Shown: in pieces, positions 7,595 through 16,339 of the stretch
Position numbering within the stretch: position 1 is the first letter of the stretch
How the letters are laid out: every line of letters starts with the position of its first letter
Origin: JBCCFK01 sp965262315
GTDB lineage: Bacteria > Actinomycetota > Acidimicrobiia > Acidimicrobiales > UBA8592
Direction of reading: 5' to 3'
Length of the DNA stretch: 27,112 bases
Assembly: GCA_965262315.1 (NCBI GenBank)
Contig: CBDHFJ010000013.1
Location: 1-27,112 of the forward strand
Translations under genes and position numbers: made by a program
Notes under the pieces: generated by a model
Told to the model about the DNA's origin: nothing
Databases searched by the model: none
What the model saw: the letters and a program-made list of their open reading frames with translations, nothing else

Positions 7595-9028
7595 TCAGGC
7601 TCCTGCCAGCGACGCGACGCGGCGCATGAAGCCTGGCGCTCGCCGGGCCAGTCGCAGCGTGATGTCGTCGAACGCCGAGAGGGTCTTGTCGGGATCGGTG
7701 AGGTCGATATCGGCCGGGACGTCGTTGATCGAGACCAGCTCGACGGCACCCGGAATGCCCTTGAGCTCGTAGAAGCCCAGGTTGCTGACCAGGTGTCGGG
7801 AGCCGACCAACAGGTCGGCCAGGAGCCGTGACGCATAGGTCTGGCCGGCGTCGGCCAGACCGGAGATGCGGGCGGCCGTGTTCACGGTCATTCCGGCCAC
7901 GTCGTGCACATCGACCCGCTCCACCTCACCGGTGTGTAGCCCCGCTCGCAGTTGGAGTCCGATCTCGCCGACCGTCTGATGCAGTTCCTGGGCGCAGCGA
8001 ACGCCGCGATCCGGGGTGTCGAAGCAGGCCATGAAGCCATCCCCGGTGCTCTTGACGGCCCACCCTCCCGCTGCGTCGAACGCCCGACGGCACACGTCGG
8101 AGTGGTCCTGCATGAGCCGGGCCCAGTCCTCGTCGCCTCGACGAGCCAGCTCGACAGTGGAGTCGACGATGTCGGTGAACAGGACCGTGGCCAACGTCTT
8201 CGGCGTGGCCAGGTCGATCACCTCGTCGCCCGTCAGGAACTCGCCGATCGCCTTGATGATCGGGTCGCGGTCGCCCATCCACGGCATGTGATCGCTGCCC
8301 GACAGCTCGAGATGGCGCGCATCGGGCACGGCCGCGGCGATGGCCTTCGACCAATCCGGCAGGGCGAACGGGTCCTGGAGGCGGTTGACCACCAGCGTCG
8401 GCACGTGCAGGTCCGGCAGGATCGACGTCACGTCGCACGCCTTGATCGAGCGCAGCAGTGCCCGGGCGACGCCGGGGCTGGCCGCGGCTCGTTCGAAGAG
8501 GCCGGTGAACCGGCGCACGACCGGGCCATCGGACCCCGCCAGGAAGATGCCGGCCGTCTCGCCGTCGCCCCAGTGGTCCACCGCGTGCTCGAAGCGGGCC
8601 ATCGTGTCGTCCTCGATGAACGAGCCGGCGGGGAACGTCCCGTACAGAATGAGCTGGCGGACCCGATCGGGGTGCGTGGCCGCGAACAGCGATGCCAGCG
8701 GCCCGCCCTCGGACATGCCGAACAGCACGGCGTCACCGGCGCCGGCCGCGTCCATGACCACCTCGATGTCCTGCATGCGAGCCTCGAAGTCCGCCGCGTC
8801 GAAGGACACGTCGGACAGGCCCGTCCCCCGCTTGTCGAACAGGATCACCCGGCCGAACCGCGACAGGTCCTTCACGAAGTCCACGTAGGACGGCATGGTC
8901 CAGTTCAGGTCCAGGTGCGAGATGAACCCGGGCGCGACGACGATGTCGATCGGGCCCTGCCCGACCGTCTGGTACGCGATGTGAAGATCGTCGTGACGCG
9001 CGTAGTGCGTCTTGGGGTTCCCTGCCAT
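7595..9028 (-). CDS. Alpha/beta-hydrolase fused to a class III adenylate/guanylate cyclase
   Basis: A 477-residue two-domain protein. Residues 1-265 are an alpha/beta hydrolase: the oxyanion strand VVAPGF (30-35), nucleophile elbow GMSEG (Ser106), a late acid in the RLQDPF loop and catalytic-type His247 in SGSDHMPW. Residues 275-435 are a class III cyclase catalytic domain: metal-binding Asp286 in FTDIVDST, Asp330 in STGDGF preceded by Lys326, the HDVAGMTVN recognition segment (375-383), Asn383 and Arg387. All residues expected for nucleotide cyclisation are visible, so the cyclase should be active. cAMP is likelier than cGMP because of Lys326. The hydrolase part could act as a ligand sensor or as an enzyme; related fusions are common in actinobacteria. 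The ATG at 9028 follows AGGCGA. No membrane segment is seen. Confidence 0.88.
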   Translation of the reverse strand: MAGNPKTHYARHDDLHIAYQTVGQGPIDIVVAPGFISHLDLNWTMPSYVDFVKDLSRFGRVILFDKRGTGLSDVSFDAADFEARMQDIEVVMDAAGAGDAVLFGMSEGGPLASLFAATHPDRVRQLILYGTFPAGSFIEDDTMARFEHAVDHWGDGETAGIFLAGSDGPVVRRFTGLFERAAASPGVARALLRSIKACDVTSILPDLHVPTLVVNRLQDPFALPDWSKAIAAAVPDARHLELSGSDHMPWMGDRDPIIKAIGEFLTGDEVIDLATPKTLATVLFTDIVDSTVELARRGDEDWARLMQDHSDVCRRAFDAAGGWAVKSTGDGFMACFDTPDRGVRCAQELHQTVGEIGLQLRAGLHTGEVERVDVHDVAGMTVNTAARISGLADAGQTYASRLLADLLVGSRHLVSNLGFYELKGIPGAVELVSINDVPADIDLTDPDKTLSAFDDITLRLARRAPGFMRRVASLAGA

Positions 9029-9132
9029 GTCGCCTGTGGCTCATCCGCCGAGCCGGTGTGCAGCAAATCGCCGCGGGTCGACAATACGACAACCCCCGCC
9101 GAATCCGCAGCGTGGTTCTCGTCACATCCCGC

Positions 9133-9138
9133 TACGAT
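9133..9138 (+). promoter_or_regulatory. Possible -10 element of the tRNA-Lys gene
   Basis: TACGAT lies 18 bases before the tRNA 5' end, in the gap to the divergent cyclase gene. No clear -35 box is visible. Confidence 0.35.
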
Positions 9139-9156
9139 GGCATGCCGCACCAACAC

Positions 9157-9229
9157 GCGCCTCTAGCTCAATTGGCAGAGCATCGGACTCTTAATCCGCA
9201 GGTTCTGGGTTCAAGTCCCAGGGGGCGTA
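9157..9229 (+). tRNA. tRNA-Lys(CUU), 3' half rebuilt by an integrated element
   Basis: The acceptor GCGCCTC pairs with GGGGCGT (G-U at the first pair and one internal G-U). The D-stem is GCTC/GAGC, the anticodon loop CTCTTAA gives CTT, and the T-stem CTGGG/CCCAG closes TTCAAGT. The discriminator is A. The first anticodon-stem pair is a T-C mismatch. The part from the anticodon loop onward (from 9188) is the attachment core of the element that follows. The original 3' end, with TTCGAGT and an encoded CCA, appears to have moved to 23331-23376. Confidence 0.92.
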
Positions 9230-9230
9230 C
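9188..9230 (+). repeat. attL: left 43-bp attachment repeat
   Basis: This segment runs from the tRNA-Lys anticodon loop to just past its discriminator. It matches 23331-23373 at 42 of 43 positions; the difference is A9213 against G23356 in the T-loop. The match stops right after the repeat: ACACAG follows here, CACTTC on the right. Confidence 0.93.
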
Positions 9231-9235
9231 ACACA

Positions 9236-9280
9236 GAAACCCCAGGTCGGGCCCGCCTTTTTTGGGCCGCCTGGGGTTTC
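9236..9280 (+). terminator. Strong hairpin just inside attL
   Basis: GAAACCCCAGG (9236-9246) pairs perfectly with CCTGGGGTTTC (9270-9280). A second inner stem (GGGCCC with GGGCC) encloses a T6 run. It starts 5 bases after the attachment core, on element-derived DNA, and should terminate tRNA-Lys transcription before it reaches the cargo. It can fold from either strand. Confidence 0.75.
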
Positions 9281-9302
9281 GTCGTTCCGAGCCGAAACGG
9301 GC

Positions 9303-9336
9303 CCGTGGTCACACGGTGGTCACGTCAGATCCGTGA
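9303..9336 (+). repeat. Left copy of 34-bp subterminal repeat (possible integrase arm site)
   Basis: This segment matches 23179-23212 at 28 of 34 positions in the same orientation. The shared blocks are GGTGGTCAC and AGATCCGTGA, preceded by a GTGGTCAC-like palindrome. One copy lies inside each end of the element, which is where tyrosine integrases bind arm-type sites. Confidence 0.6.
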
Positions 9337-9426
9337 GATCGGCTCGGCAGCGGCACGCACGTGGTTGCAGGCGTCTTCGCAGACCCTACGCGCTTCGACT
9401 CCCCCGGGAGTGTCACAGCGCGGTGG

Positions 9427-9432
9427 CATAGT
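9427..9432 (+). promoter_or_regulatory. Possible -10 element of the KAP NTPase gene
   Basis: CATAGT ends 6 bases before the ATG at 9439, the same spacing as for several host genes in this window. No Shine-Dalgarno sequence is seen. Confidence 0.35.
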
Positions 9433-9438
9433 GGTCGG

Positions 9439-12400
9439 ATGGCGAGATCGGAGCAATCGTCGAAAGAGAACACCGCGGCCAGAGAACGCTGGTTCGTCTC
9501 CGATCGCGCCATTCAGGACAAGGACGAGGACCTCTTCGACCACAACGACGTGGCCGACCAGTTGGCCGACATCGTGCGAACGATCTCCGCACCGGCGACG
9601 GTCGGGCTTCTCGGGTCGTTCGGAGTCGGCAAGTCGTCGGTCGGCCGCATGCTCGAGAAGCGGCTCGCAGGCGATCCGCGGCGGTTGACCGTACGGATCT
9701 CGGCAGAGAAGCACTCAGGCGTGGCTCGACAACGGGCCTTGATCTACTCCGTGGCTGAGGGGCTGATTGACGCCGGTATCGATCGCGACGCTGTAGAAGA
9801 GAAGCTCCTGCCACTCAGGCAGTCGAAACAGGTTGTCCGAATCGACCCTGCGGAGATCGGCCTGGCCAAATTGCCGTGGCGAAGAATCGTCGCTGTGCTG
9901 AGCACTGTCCTCGTCCTGACGTACCTGGTCGGGGTGGCGATCGCCTGGCTCGCAGACGTCGATGGGTCAGTCTGGAAATGGCCTCTGGTGACGACGTGGG
10001 CCGTCCTGAGCGTCGTGGCGCTCGCATTCGCAGCAGTGTCGTCGGTGGTGCTTCCGGCGATCCAGCGGTGGCTCACCGACTCGGTGAAGCCGGCCGATAT
10101 CACCGAGGCCGAGCCGCGAGCGGAGGCCGCCGATGAGTTCGAGCGGGCATTCGCCGATCTGGTCGGCGTCGTCGACAAGCAGCTGATCATCGTGGTCGAT
10201 GACATCGATCGGTTGGGACCTGATGAAGTGCTTGAGGCGCTGCAGACGCTGAAGACCTTCGAGTCCGTTCCCGAGTCGAACCCGCCGATCTTTGTGGTTG
10301 CGTGTGACGAAGCCATCGTGCACTCCGCGGTGCGGCACGCCGCTACCCAGCATTCGCTGACGGCGGAACCCGGGGCCGCAGACGAACTCGCTCGGGCCTA
10401 CCTCGACAAGCTCTTCAAGGTCCGACAACCGATGCCTCCGCACCTCGAGGTCGACATCCGAGCCTTCGCCTCCGACGTCCTGACACGCGAGGGACCTCAC
10501 GCCGGGGCGCGTGCTCTGGGCGACGCACTTGATTCCGTTCTGGATGTCCTGATCTACGAGGCAGTCCATGACCCAAGGCACGCGATACGTCTCGTCAACA
10601 CCTTCTTTGGGGACTACCGGCTCGCTACCAGACGAGAGTCGGCCGGCACGCGGCTTGGCGAGCGCGTTGTCACCGAACACCCCGAGGTTCTGGCGCGCCT
10701 CGCAGTCATCAAGGCTGACTTCCCTGTCACCTACGCCCGGGTGGTCGCCAACCCCGACCTTCTTCGAGTGCTGTCTGCCGCCAGTGTCGGAGAGGACGGG
10801 TCCGGCGCGGACGAGGAAGCCCTCCGCGCCGTTTGGACCGTCGATGATGACACCGCCCCAGCAACACCAACTGATCGCGAGAGGCACCTCCTTGAGAGGT
10901 TCCTGAGTCGCACCGCTCGCCACGTGCGGCGTGTGGATGACCTAGCACCTTTCATCTACCTCGGGCAGGACACAGCGGGTCGCGTCCTCGGCAGCGAGAT
11001 CGCGCAGCGGATTCGTAGCGCACTCCTCAACGCGCGCAGCGACGAGTTGGAGGCCATCGTTGGCGGGATCGACGACGCCGACGGGGCCGCAGTCATCGAC
11101 GCGGTGAGGAGCACACTCCGGAACGCGAGGTCGAAGCTCGAGTTGGCGAACGCGATCGAGACAAGCGCAACGGGGCTGCGCTCAGCCAGCCAACTCGACG
11201 GGTTGGCGGATGATCTCGCCACGGCCGCAGTACGCGACAGCCAACTCGACATCGGACCTGGCGCGCTCTGGCTGATCATCCGATCTTGCTCGGCGAGCTA
11301 TCGCCCGGTGCTCCTCGGGCGCTTGGCTACGTTCGACGAGGACGAAGCTGAGGACCGGCGCGCCGATCGAGCCGATGCAGTCGCAGCGCACATTGCGGAG
11401 TTCGGACCCAGTCCCGAAACATCGGAGGCCGCGTCTGTTCACGCCGAGTGGCTGGCGGAGGAGGCGTCCTGGCCGACCGCGGCGCGGTGGGTCGGAACCG
11501 TTGCTGGGCTTCCGGAGCCCGAGCGGCAACGGATCGCACAATCGGAGTTCTTGGCTGCCGTACTCACAGCAGCGCTGGGAGCCGAGTCGGTCGATGAGAC
11601 CACGGCCGGAGAGCTTGCGACGGTGGCATCGGAAGTCACAGAGCCATCCAGGGCAGTCAAGGATGCGGTCCGAGGGGGCCTCGGCTCGGAGAACCCGGAG
11701 GCTGTTCGTCTTGCTCTGGCGACCGTCGAATCGAACTCGTCTGCGGCGCCCGCTCGCTCGCTTGAGCTCTGGACACTGGCCACGGCTGTGGAGCGCCATG
11801 ACGAAGTCCCGCTTACGGACGAGGTGATCAGACGAGTTGGCGCCGTCTTGGCCGACGGCGCCGCGGGCAACGTCAAGATTGGTGAGGAGTCCGAGGCAGT
11901 CGCACCAAAGCTCGGGATCGCTCTCACCGCTTCCGCTGTGTCGAACGCGACGACCGTAGCCAGCACCGTCCCCATGCTGGCTGCTCGACATCCCGAGGAA
12001 GTACCGGCGGTCGCGGAAGCGCTGGCGGAGGTCCTCGACGACCACAGACAGCCAGGAGATGCTGTGGGGCTCGCCGTCGCCGAAGGCCTCATCTCCGCGC
12101 TCGACGAGCTCTCCGAGCATGCCGATCCACTGGTGGACATCCTCACTCGACCAATCGAGCCGGGACCAGTAACGGAGGAGCGACGGTTTGCCCTCGACCT
12201 GCTGCCGAGGGTGCTGTCAACCAAGGGTGGCAGCGAGGCACGCAACAGGCTCGGGGACAGGTGGCTGCAGGTGTTCGCGTCGGCGCCGGGCGATGACAAC
12301 CTGATGCCCGTAGCAGAGGCGATGGGCACCCTCTGGGAGGTCGACCGCGAAGAGGCCGAGAGGCTTGCCCCGCAAGCGATCGACCGAATGCTGCAGCTTG

Positions 12401-13239
12401 CCAATCAGGGCCGGCCCGGCGCAAGAAATGCCATCGTCACCTTGCCATGGCCGGAAGCACAACAACCGCAAGCACTGGCTGCGGTCGGCGCCTTCCTCGC
12501 CGAGGTCAGCGACCGGTCAGGCACGCGTTTCCTTCAGAACGCCGAGCGCTGGGTGCCAGATGGCGCGCCCTCAGAACTGAGTGGGCCGTTGCGCTCGTGG
12601 GTGCTCGACCCTACGAGATCGGGAGACGTTCGAAGCCAGTTCGGCACAGCACTTCGGTTGATGCAACCATCCGACCAGGCGGCGGCGGTCGTTGAAGCGT
12701 TGCGCATCGACGGGATGGCAACCGCCGAGCAGCTCGCCGACCTCGACGCCAAGACTCTCGCGGAGGCGGCCGCCGGCGCGATCGAGCAATCGGCTCTGCG
12801 AGATCTCTTGGAGGTCTCCCCAGACGGGCCGCTCGCGGATGCTGCAGCCGACGCGATGCGGTACTGCGTCGACCACGCAACATCTGCGACCGATGAGGAT
12901 CTAGCACTTCTCGCAGAAGGGACTGCCCAAGACACAGGTCTCGGAGCCGACTTTGTGGAACGCCTCACCGAGGCTGACGAGGACGCCCTTCGAAGCGCGA
13001 GAGCGCTGGACGCCCTCCTGGACGCGGGCCGAGAGGTCTCAACGTCCGGTCTCCAAGCGGCCATCGCAGCTCGCCTGCGAGACGTCAAGAGCGAGCCGCT
13101 TGCCGAGTCGCTGGGCAAGCTGACCTCGAGGAACGGGTCGAACTCAAGCATCGACGACGCCGTCAAGGCGGCTCGGAGGGAGAAGGAGTCCAAACACCTC
13201 GCCACTGCCTTCGATCGCGGCCTTCGAGCGACCAAGTAG
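9439..13239 (+). CDS. Large membrane KAP-family P-loop NTPase, candidate phage-exclusion factor
   Basis: A 1,266-residue protein. Walker A GSFGVGKS is at 59-66. Two membrane helices (about 149-171 and 181-206) sit between Walker A and Walker B, and Walker B LIIVVDDIDRL is at 249-259. This insertion of paired helices is the hallmark of KAP NTPases, named after Kidins220/ARMS and PifA, the F-plasmid protein that excludes phage T7. Residues after about 400 form a very long, mostly helical acidic region (Ala/Glu/Leu-rich, looking like helical repeats) with no recognised domain. The frame is open from a GTG at 9361, but the ATG at 9439 follows a -10-like box and begins the conserved part. The gene is intact and lies directly inside attL, convergent with the integrase 4 bases away. 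The phage-exclusion role is inferred from the family and from its position as cargo. Confidence 0.8.
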   Translation: MARSEQSSKENTAARERWFVSDRAIQDKDEDLFDHNDVADQLADIVRTISAPATVGLLGSFGVGKSSVGRMLEKRLAGDPRRLTVRISAEKHSGVARQRALIYSVAEGLIDAGIDRDAVEEKLLPLRQSKQVVRIDPAEIGLAKLPWRRIVAVLSTVLVLTYLVGVAIAWLADVDGSVWKWPLVTTWAVLSVVALAFAAVSSVVLPAIQRWLTDSVKPADITEAEPRAEAADEFERAFADLVGVVDKQLIIVVDDIDRLGPDEVLEALQTLKTFESVPESNPPIFVVACDEAIVHSAVRHAATQHSLTAEPGAADELARAYLDKLFKVRQPMPPHLEVDIRAFASDVLTREGPHAGARALGDALDSVLDVLIYEAVHDPRHAIRLVNTFFGDYRLATRRESAGTRLGERVVTEHPEVLARLAVIKADFPVTYARVVANPDLLRVLSAASVGEDGSGADEEALRAVWTVDDDTAPATPTDRERHLLERFLSRTARHVRRVDDLAPFIYLGQDTAGRVLGSEIAQRIRSALLNARSDELEAIVGGIDDADGAAVIDAVRSTLRNARSKLELANAIETSATGLRSASQLDGLADDLATAAVRDSQLDIGPGALWLIIRSCSASYRPVLLGRLATFDEDEAEDRRADRADAVAAHIAEFGPSPETSEAASVHAEWLAEEASWPTAARWVGTVAGLPEPERQRIAQSEFLAAVLTAALGAESVDETTAGELATVASEVTEPSRAVKDAVRGGLGSENPEAVRLALATVESNSSAAPARSLELWTLATAVERHDEVPLTDEVIRRVGAVLADGAAGNVKIGEESEAVAPKLGIALTASAVSNATTVASTVPMLAARHPEEVPAVAEALAEVLDDHRQPGDAVGLAVAEGLISALDELSEHADPLVDILTRPIEPGPVTEERRFALDLLPRVLSTKGGSEARNRLGDRWLQVFASAPGDDNLMPVAEAMGTLWEVDREEAERLAPQAIDRMLQLANQGRPGARNAIVTLPWPEAQQPQALAAVGAFLAEVSDRSGTRFLQNAERWVPDGAPSELSGPLRSWVLDPTRSGDVRSQFGTALRLMQPSDQAAAVVEALRIDGMATAEQLADLDAKTLAEAAAGAIEQSALRDLLEVSPDGPLADAAADAMRYCVDHATSATDEDLALLAEGTAQDTGLGADFVERLTEADEDALRSARALDALLDAGREVSTSGLQAAIAARLRDVKSEPLAESLGKLTSRNGSNSSIDDAVKAARREKESKHLATAFDRGLRATK

Positions 13240-13243
13240 ATCG

Positions 13244-14401
13244 TCAGTCCACCAGCCCCGCCGCAGCCCGGGCGGCTTCTCTCTGGTGGCCGGGTAGGAC
13301 GTGGCCGTAGACCGGAGGGTGAAGGCGACGTCGGCGTGGCCGAGGCGTTCGCTGACCATCCGCGGGTTCTGGCCCATGGCGAGCAGGTGCGTGGCGTGGG
13401 TGTGGCGGAGCCTGTGGAGGGTGAGCTACGGGACGTCGGTCGTGCGGACGATGTCGGTGAAGCGCTTGCCGACGTTGTCGGGGGGCCGATGACGGTGGTG
13501 AATACGTAGCCGCTGTGGTGCCAGCCGTCGCCGACGAACTCGGCGGCCTCGGCCAGGTTCTCACGGTGGCCTCGAAGGATCTCGACGGTTCGCTCGTCGA
13601 GGTCGATGGTGCGTCGTGATCGTCGGGACTTCGGGGTGCCGAGAACGGGCTTGCCGTCGACGACGCCGAGGGTGCGGCGGACGCGGAGTTGCATGCCGGC
13701 GAGGTCGAGGTCTTCCCGTTTGAGGCCGCACACCTCTCCCCTGCGCATGCCGGTGAGGGCGGTGAGTCGGATGAGCGGGAACAGCTCGTGGCCTTCGGCT
13801 GCGGCGAGGAGGGTGCGGAGCTCGTCGGGAGTCCAACTGATGCGCGGTTGGTCTCGAGCTGGGCGGTGGAGGGCTTGTCGGCGAGGCGGGCGGCGTTGCG
13901 TTGCACGATGCCCTTGCGCTCGGCGTCGGTGAGCGCCTTCTGGATCATCTGGTGGACGCGTCGGACGGTCTTCGGCGACAGCGGCTGACCCTTGCGGCCG
14001 CCCTGCTTGACGAGGGTGCGGTAGAGGTGTTCGAGGTGCAGCGGGGTGAGGTTGGCGAGCTTCACCTCGGGCATGTGGGGTCGGACGTAGCGGCGGGTCT
14101 CGTTGCGGTAGTCGGCGATCGTGCGCGGCGTCTTGCTGGTGTTCACGAGACCGTCGAGCCACAGGTCGAGGTACTCGAGGAAGGTGATGTGTTCGAGGTC
14201 GAAGAGGTGGCCGCCGACTTCGATGGCTCGGCGGGCTTCGTCGAGGGCGGCGCTGGCGTCGGATTGGGTGGCGAAGCCTCGCTTGCGGCGTTGTCGGCGT
14301 CTGCCGGTTTCGGGGTCGTCGCCGATGTCGACGACGTACTGCCAGAGGGTGCGCCCGTCGGATGTCGTGTACTTGGTGACTCCGGGTTGTCGTCTCGGCA
14401 T
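13244..14401 (-). pseudogene. int: Tyrosine site-specific recombinase (integrase), three frame breaks and one nonsense codon
   Basis: The integrase that would catalyse insertion into tRNA-Lys. It reads from ATG 14401 (AGGAA before it) as an arm-binding domain (TLWQYVVDIGDD through RKRGFAT), a core-binding SAM-like domain (FLEYLDLWLDGLVNTSKTPRT onward) and a catalytic domain. Catalytic residues are present across frames: Arg in LTALTGMRRGEVCGL, the HxxR box in LTLHRLRHTHATHLLA, the LGHADVAFT motif and the Tyr in VYGHV. Frames change near 13845, in a G6 run at 13480-13485, and near 13312. A TAG interrupts at 13426-13428, just before the HxxR box. Each frame change looks like one missing base. 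As written no full enzyme can be made. It ends 4 bases from the convergent KAP gene and lies at the end of the minus-strand transfer block. Confidence 0.85.
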
Positions 14402-14556
14402 AGCTGGTTCCTGTCGGGTCGGGGTGCTGCGTCGATGTCCTGGTTGCCGGTCCTTCCCGACGGGGCGGCGGGGGCAAGTTGGAGCGCCCGGAGCGAACTC
14501 GCAGAGTTCGTGGACGAACGAGCTTGCGGCCGGTGCATCGTCGGGACACGCTCGGC

Positions 14557-16317
14557 TCAGGAGTCGATGTCTCTCCTGGTGAGGCGCCATCGCTTGGGGA
14601 CATGGAAGATGGCGTGGATGTGGGCGGGCGGGGTGCTGCCGGTGATGAGGAGGCGGTCGTCGTCGCCCATCTGGCGCAGCACGTGGGGCGGGATCACGGG
14701 GACGCCGGTGGCGGTCTCTCGATGCGGCACGGCGAGGAAAGCCGGGCCCGGGACCATTGACGTAGCCGGGCTGGTGTTCGTTGCCGACGATGCGGCCGAC
14801 GTAGTCGGTGGTCTCGGGGTCGCGGATGCCGGGGAAGAAGACCATGGTGCGGTGGTTGCCGAGAACGTTGTTGCCGCCGCGTTCGCCGTGGGCGTCGTAG
14901 ATCTGGGCGAGGGTCTGCCAGACGGTGACGAGCTGGATGCCGTAGCCGGCGACGGTGGAGGTCCAACTCGGGAGCTGGTTGAGGGGCATGTTGGCGGTCT
15001 CGTCGATGAGCAGGAGCAGCTCGTGGTCGAGGGGCCGCCGGTCCCGGTCGAGGCGGAGGATGACCTGGTCGACGAGGTCGGCGATGAGAGCGCCGAAGGC
15101 GGGGGCGAGGGTCTGTTGGTCGGTGAGCGGCGCCGCCAAGTAGAGGGTGTTGTCGCCGGCGGTGAGCCAGTCGAGATCGATGGTGGTGGTGCGGGAGATG
15201 CGGCGGACCTCGTCGCGGGTCCAGGGCTTCACGGCTTGGCGGGCGCTGGCGTAGAAGCTGCCGGTGAGGCGGTCGTCCGAGCGCCACATGCCGGCGAGGG
15301 TGGAGGTGACGTCGGCGATGAGCTCGGGGTCGACGCCGTCGGTGGTGGCGATGGTGCGGAGGTAGGCAGCGGCCTTGCCGGGGTCTTCGGTGGTGGGTTG
15401 GTCGAGCTCCATGACCCAGCGGGCGACGTCGGTCATGGTGAGCCCGTGCGTGTTGGCGGCGAGCCACAGGAGGGCGCCGACGAGTCCTTCGCCGGCTTGC
15501 GACCAGAACTTGGCGTTGCCCGTGCGGTCGATCTCGACGGCGGCGAGGAGGCGGCCGGCGGAGCGTTGGGCGTCGACGAAGGTGTGGGCGTTGTGCAGCG
15601 GCGACCAGGAGTCTGACGGGATCGGGGTGAGCCGGCTGGGGTCGTAGACCTTGACGTCGCCGATGACCGACCGGGCGTCGAGGGTCGGTTCGATGAGGTC
15701 GGTCTTGGCCGAGGCGATGATGGCGGGGCCGGGCCAGAGCTGGGCGCCGACGATGGCGGTGAGGGACTTACCCGAGCGGCTGGGTCCGACGAGTGCGAGG
15801 GCGCCGGGGACCGAGCGTCGCTTGGTGCCGGTGGCGTGGCGGTGGGTGGCGAGGAGGTGGCGTCCGCTGCGGCCGTAGACGAACCGGCCGTCGGTCGGGG
15901 CGCTGATGCGTTCGCGCTTCAGCTCCCGCTTGGTCGCAAGGCGGGGTTGGGCTTCGACGTCGAGGCGGCGCCGCTTGTCGAGGCCCCTCTCCTCTGCTGC
16001 CGGCCCAGATGTAGCCCCAGGCGACGGCGAGGATGAGGAGAACGGCGGCGGTGGCCTGGGTCGGCCCAGTAGCCGACGGGTCCGGGGAGCCGGCTGGCAG
16101 CGGGTTCGGGGAAGGCGCTGGCGGGGTCGCCGGCCGAGGCGAAGGCTCGGGGCGCGGCTGACAGCACCTTGCGGAAGCCGATGCCGGGTCCCTGTCCGCT
16201 GGCGAGGAAGGCGGCCGGGTACACGAGGGCGGCGGTGAGCAGCCAGAGGCCACCGACGGCGATGATGAGGACGAACCAGAGGGTGTCGTCGCTCTGTTGG
16301 GTGTGGTCGGGTTGCAT
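14557..16317 (-). pseudogene. VirD4/TraG-like conjugative coupling protein, frameshifted
   Basis: A type IV coupling ATPase that would hand the relaxase-DNA complex to a conjugation channel. ATG 16317 follows AAAGGA. The N-terminus has one clear membrane helix (LWFVLIIAVGGLWLLTAAL, about 13-31) and a second after a frame change (AAVLLILAVAWGYIWAG). The P-loop GPSRSGKS follows, then AKTDLIEPTLD, a Walker B ELLLLIDETANMP, and the QTLAQIYDAHGERGGNNVLGNH region typical of TraG/VirD4. The C-terminus (LLITGSTPPAHIHAIFHVPKRW) is in yet another frame. Frame changes lie near 16062, in a C4 run at 15984-15987, and near 14750; each is explained by one extra base. The relaxase stop is 22 bases upstream, so the two form one transcription unit. 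A 155-base gap then precedes the integrase. Confidence 0.82.
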
Positions 16318-16339
16318 GGCGTCCTTTCGGGGTCGGCGG

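Noticed and set aside
13901..15616. A long open plus-strand frame of about 570 codons
   Set aside because: It lies opposite the integrase and coupling-protein genes, whose motifs are clear on the minus strand. Its translation is Gly/Val/Glu-rich without any domain, typical of the antisense of GC-rich coding DNA.
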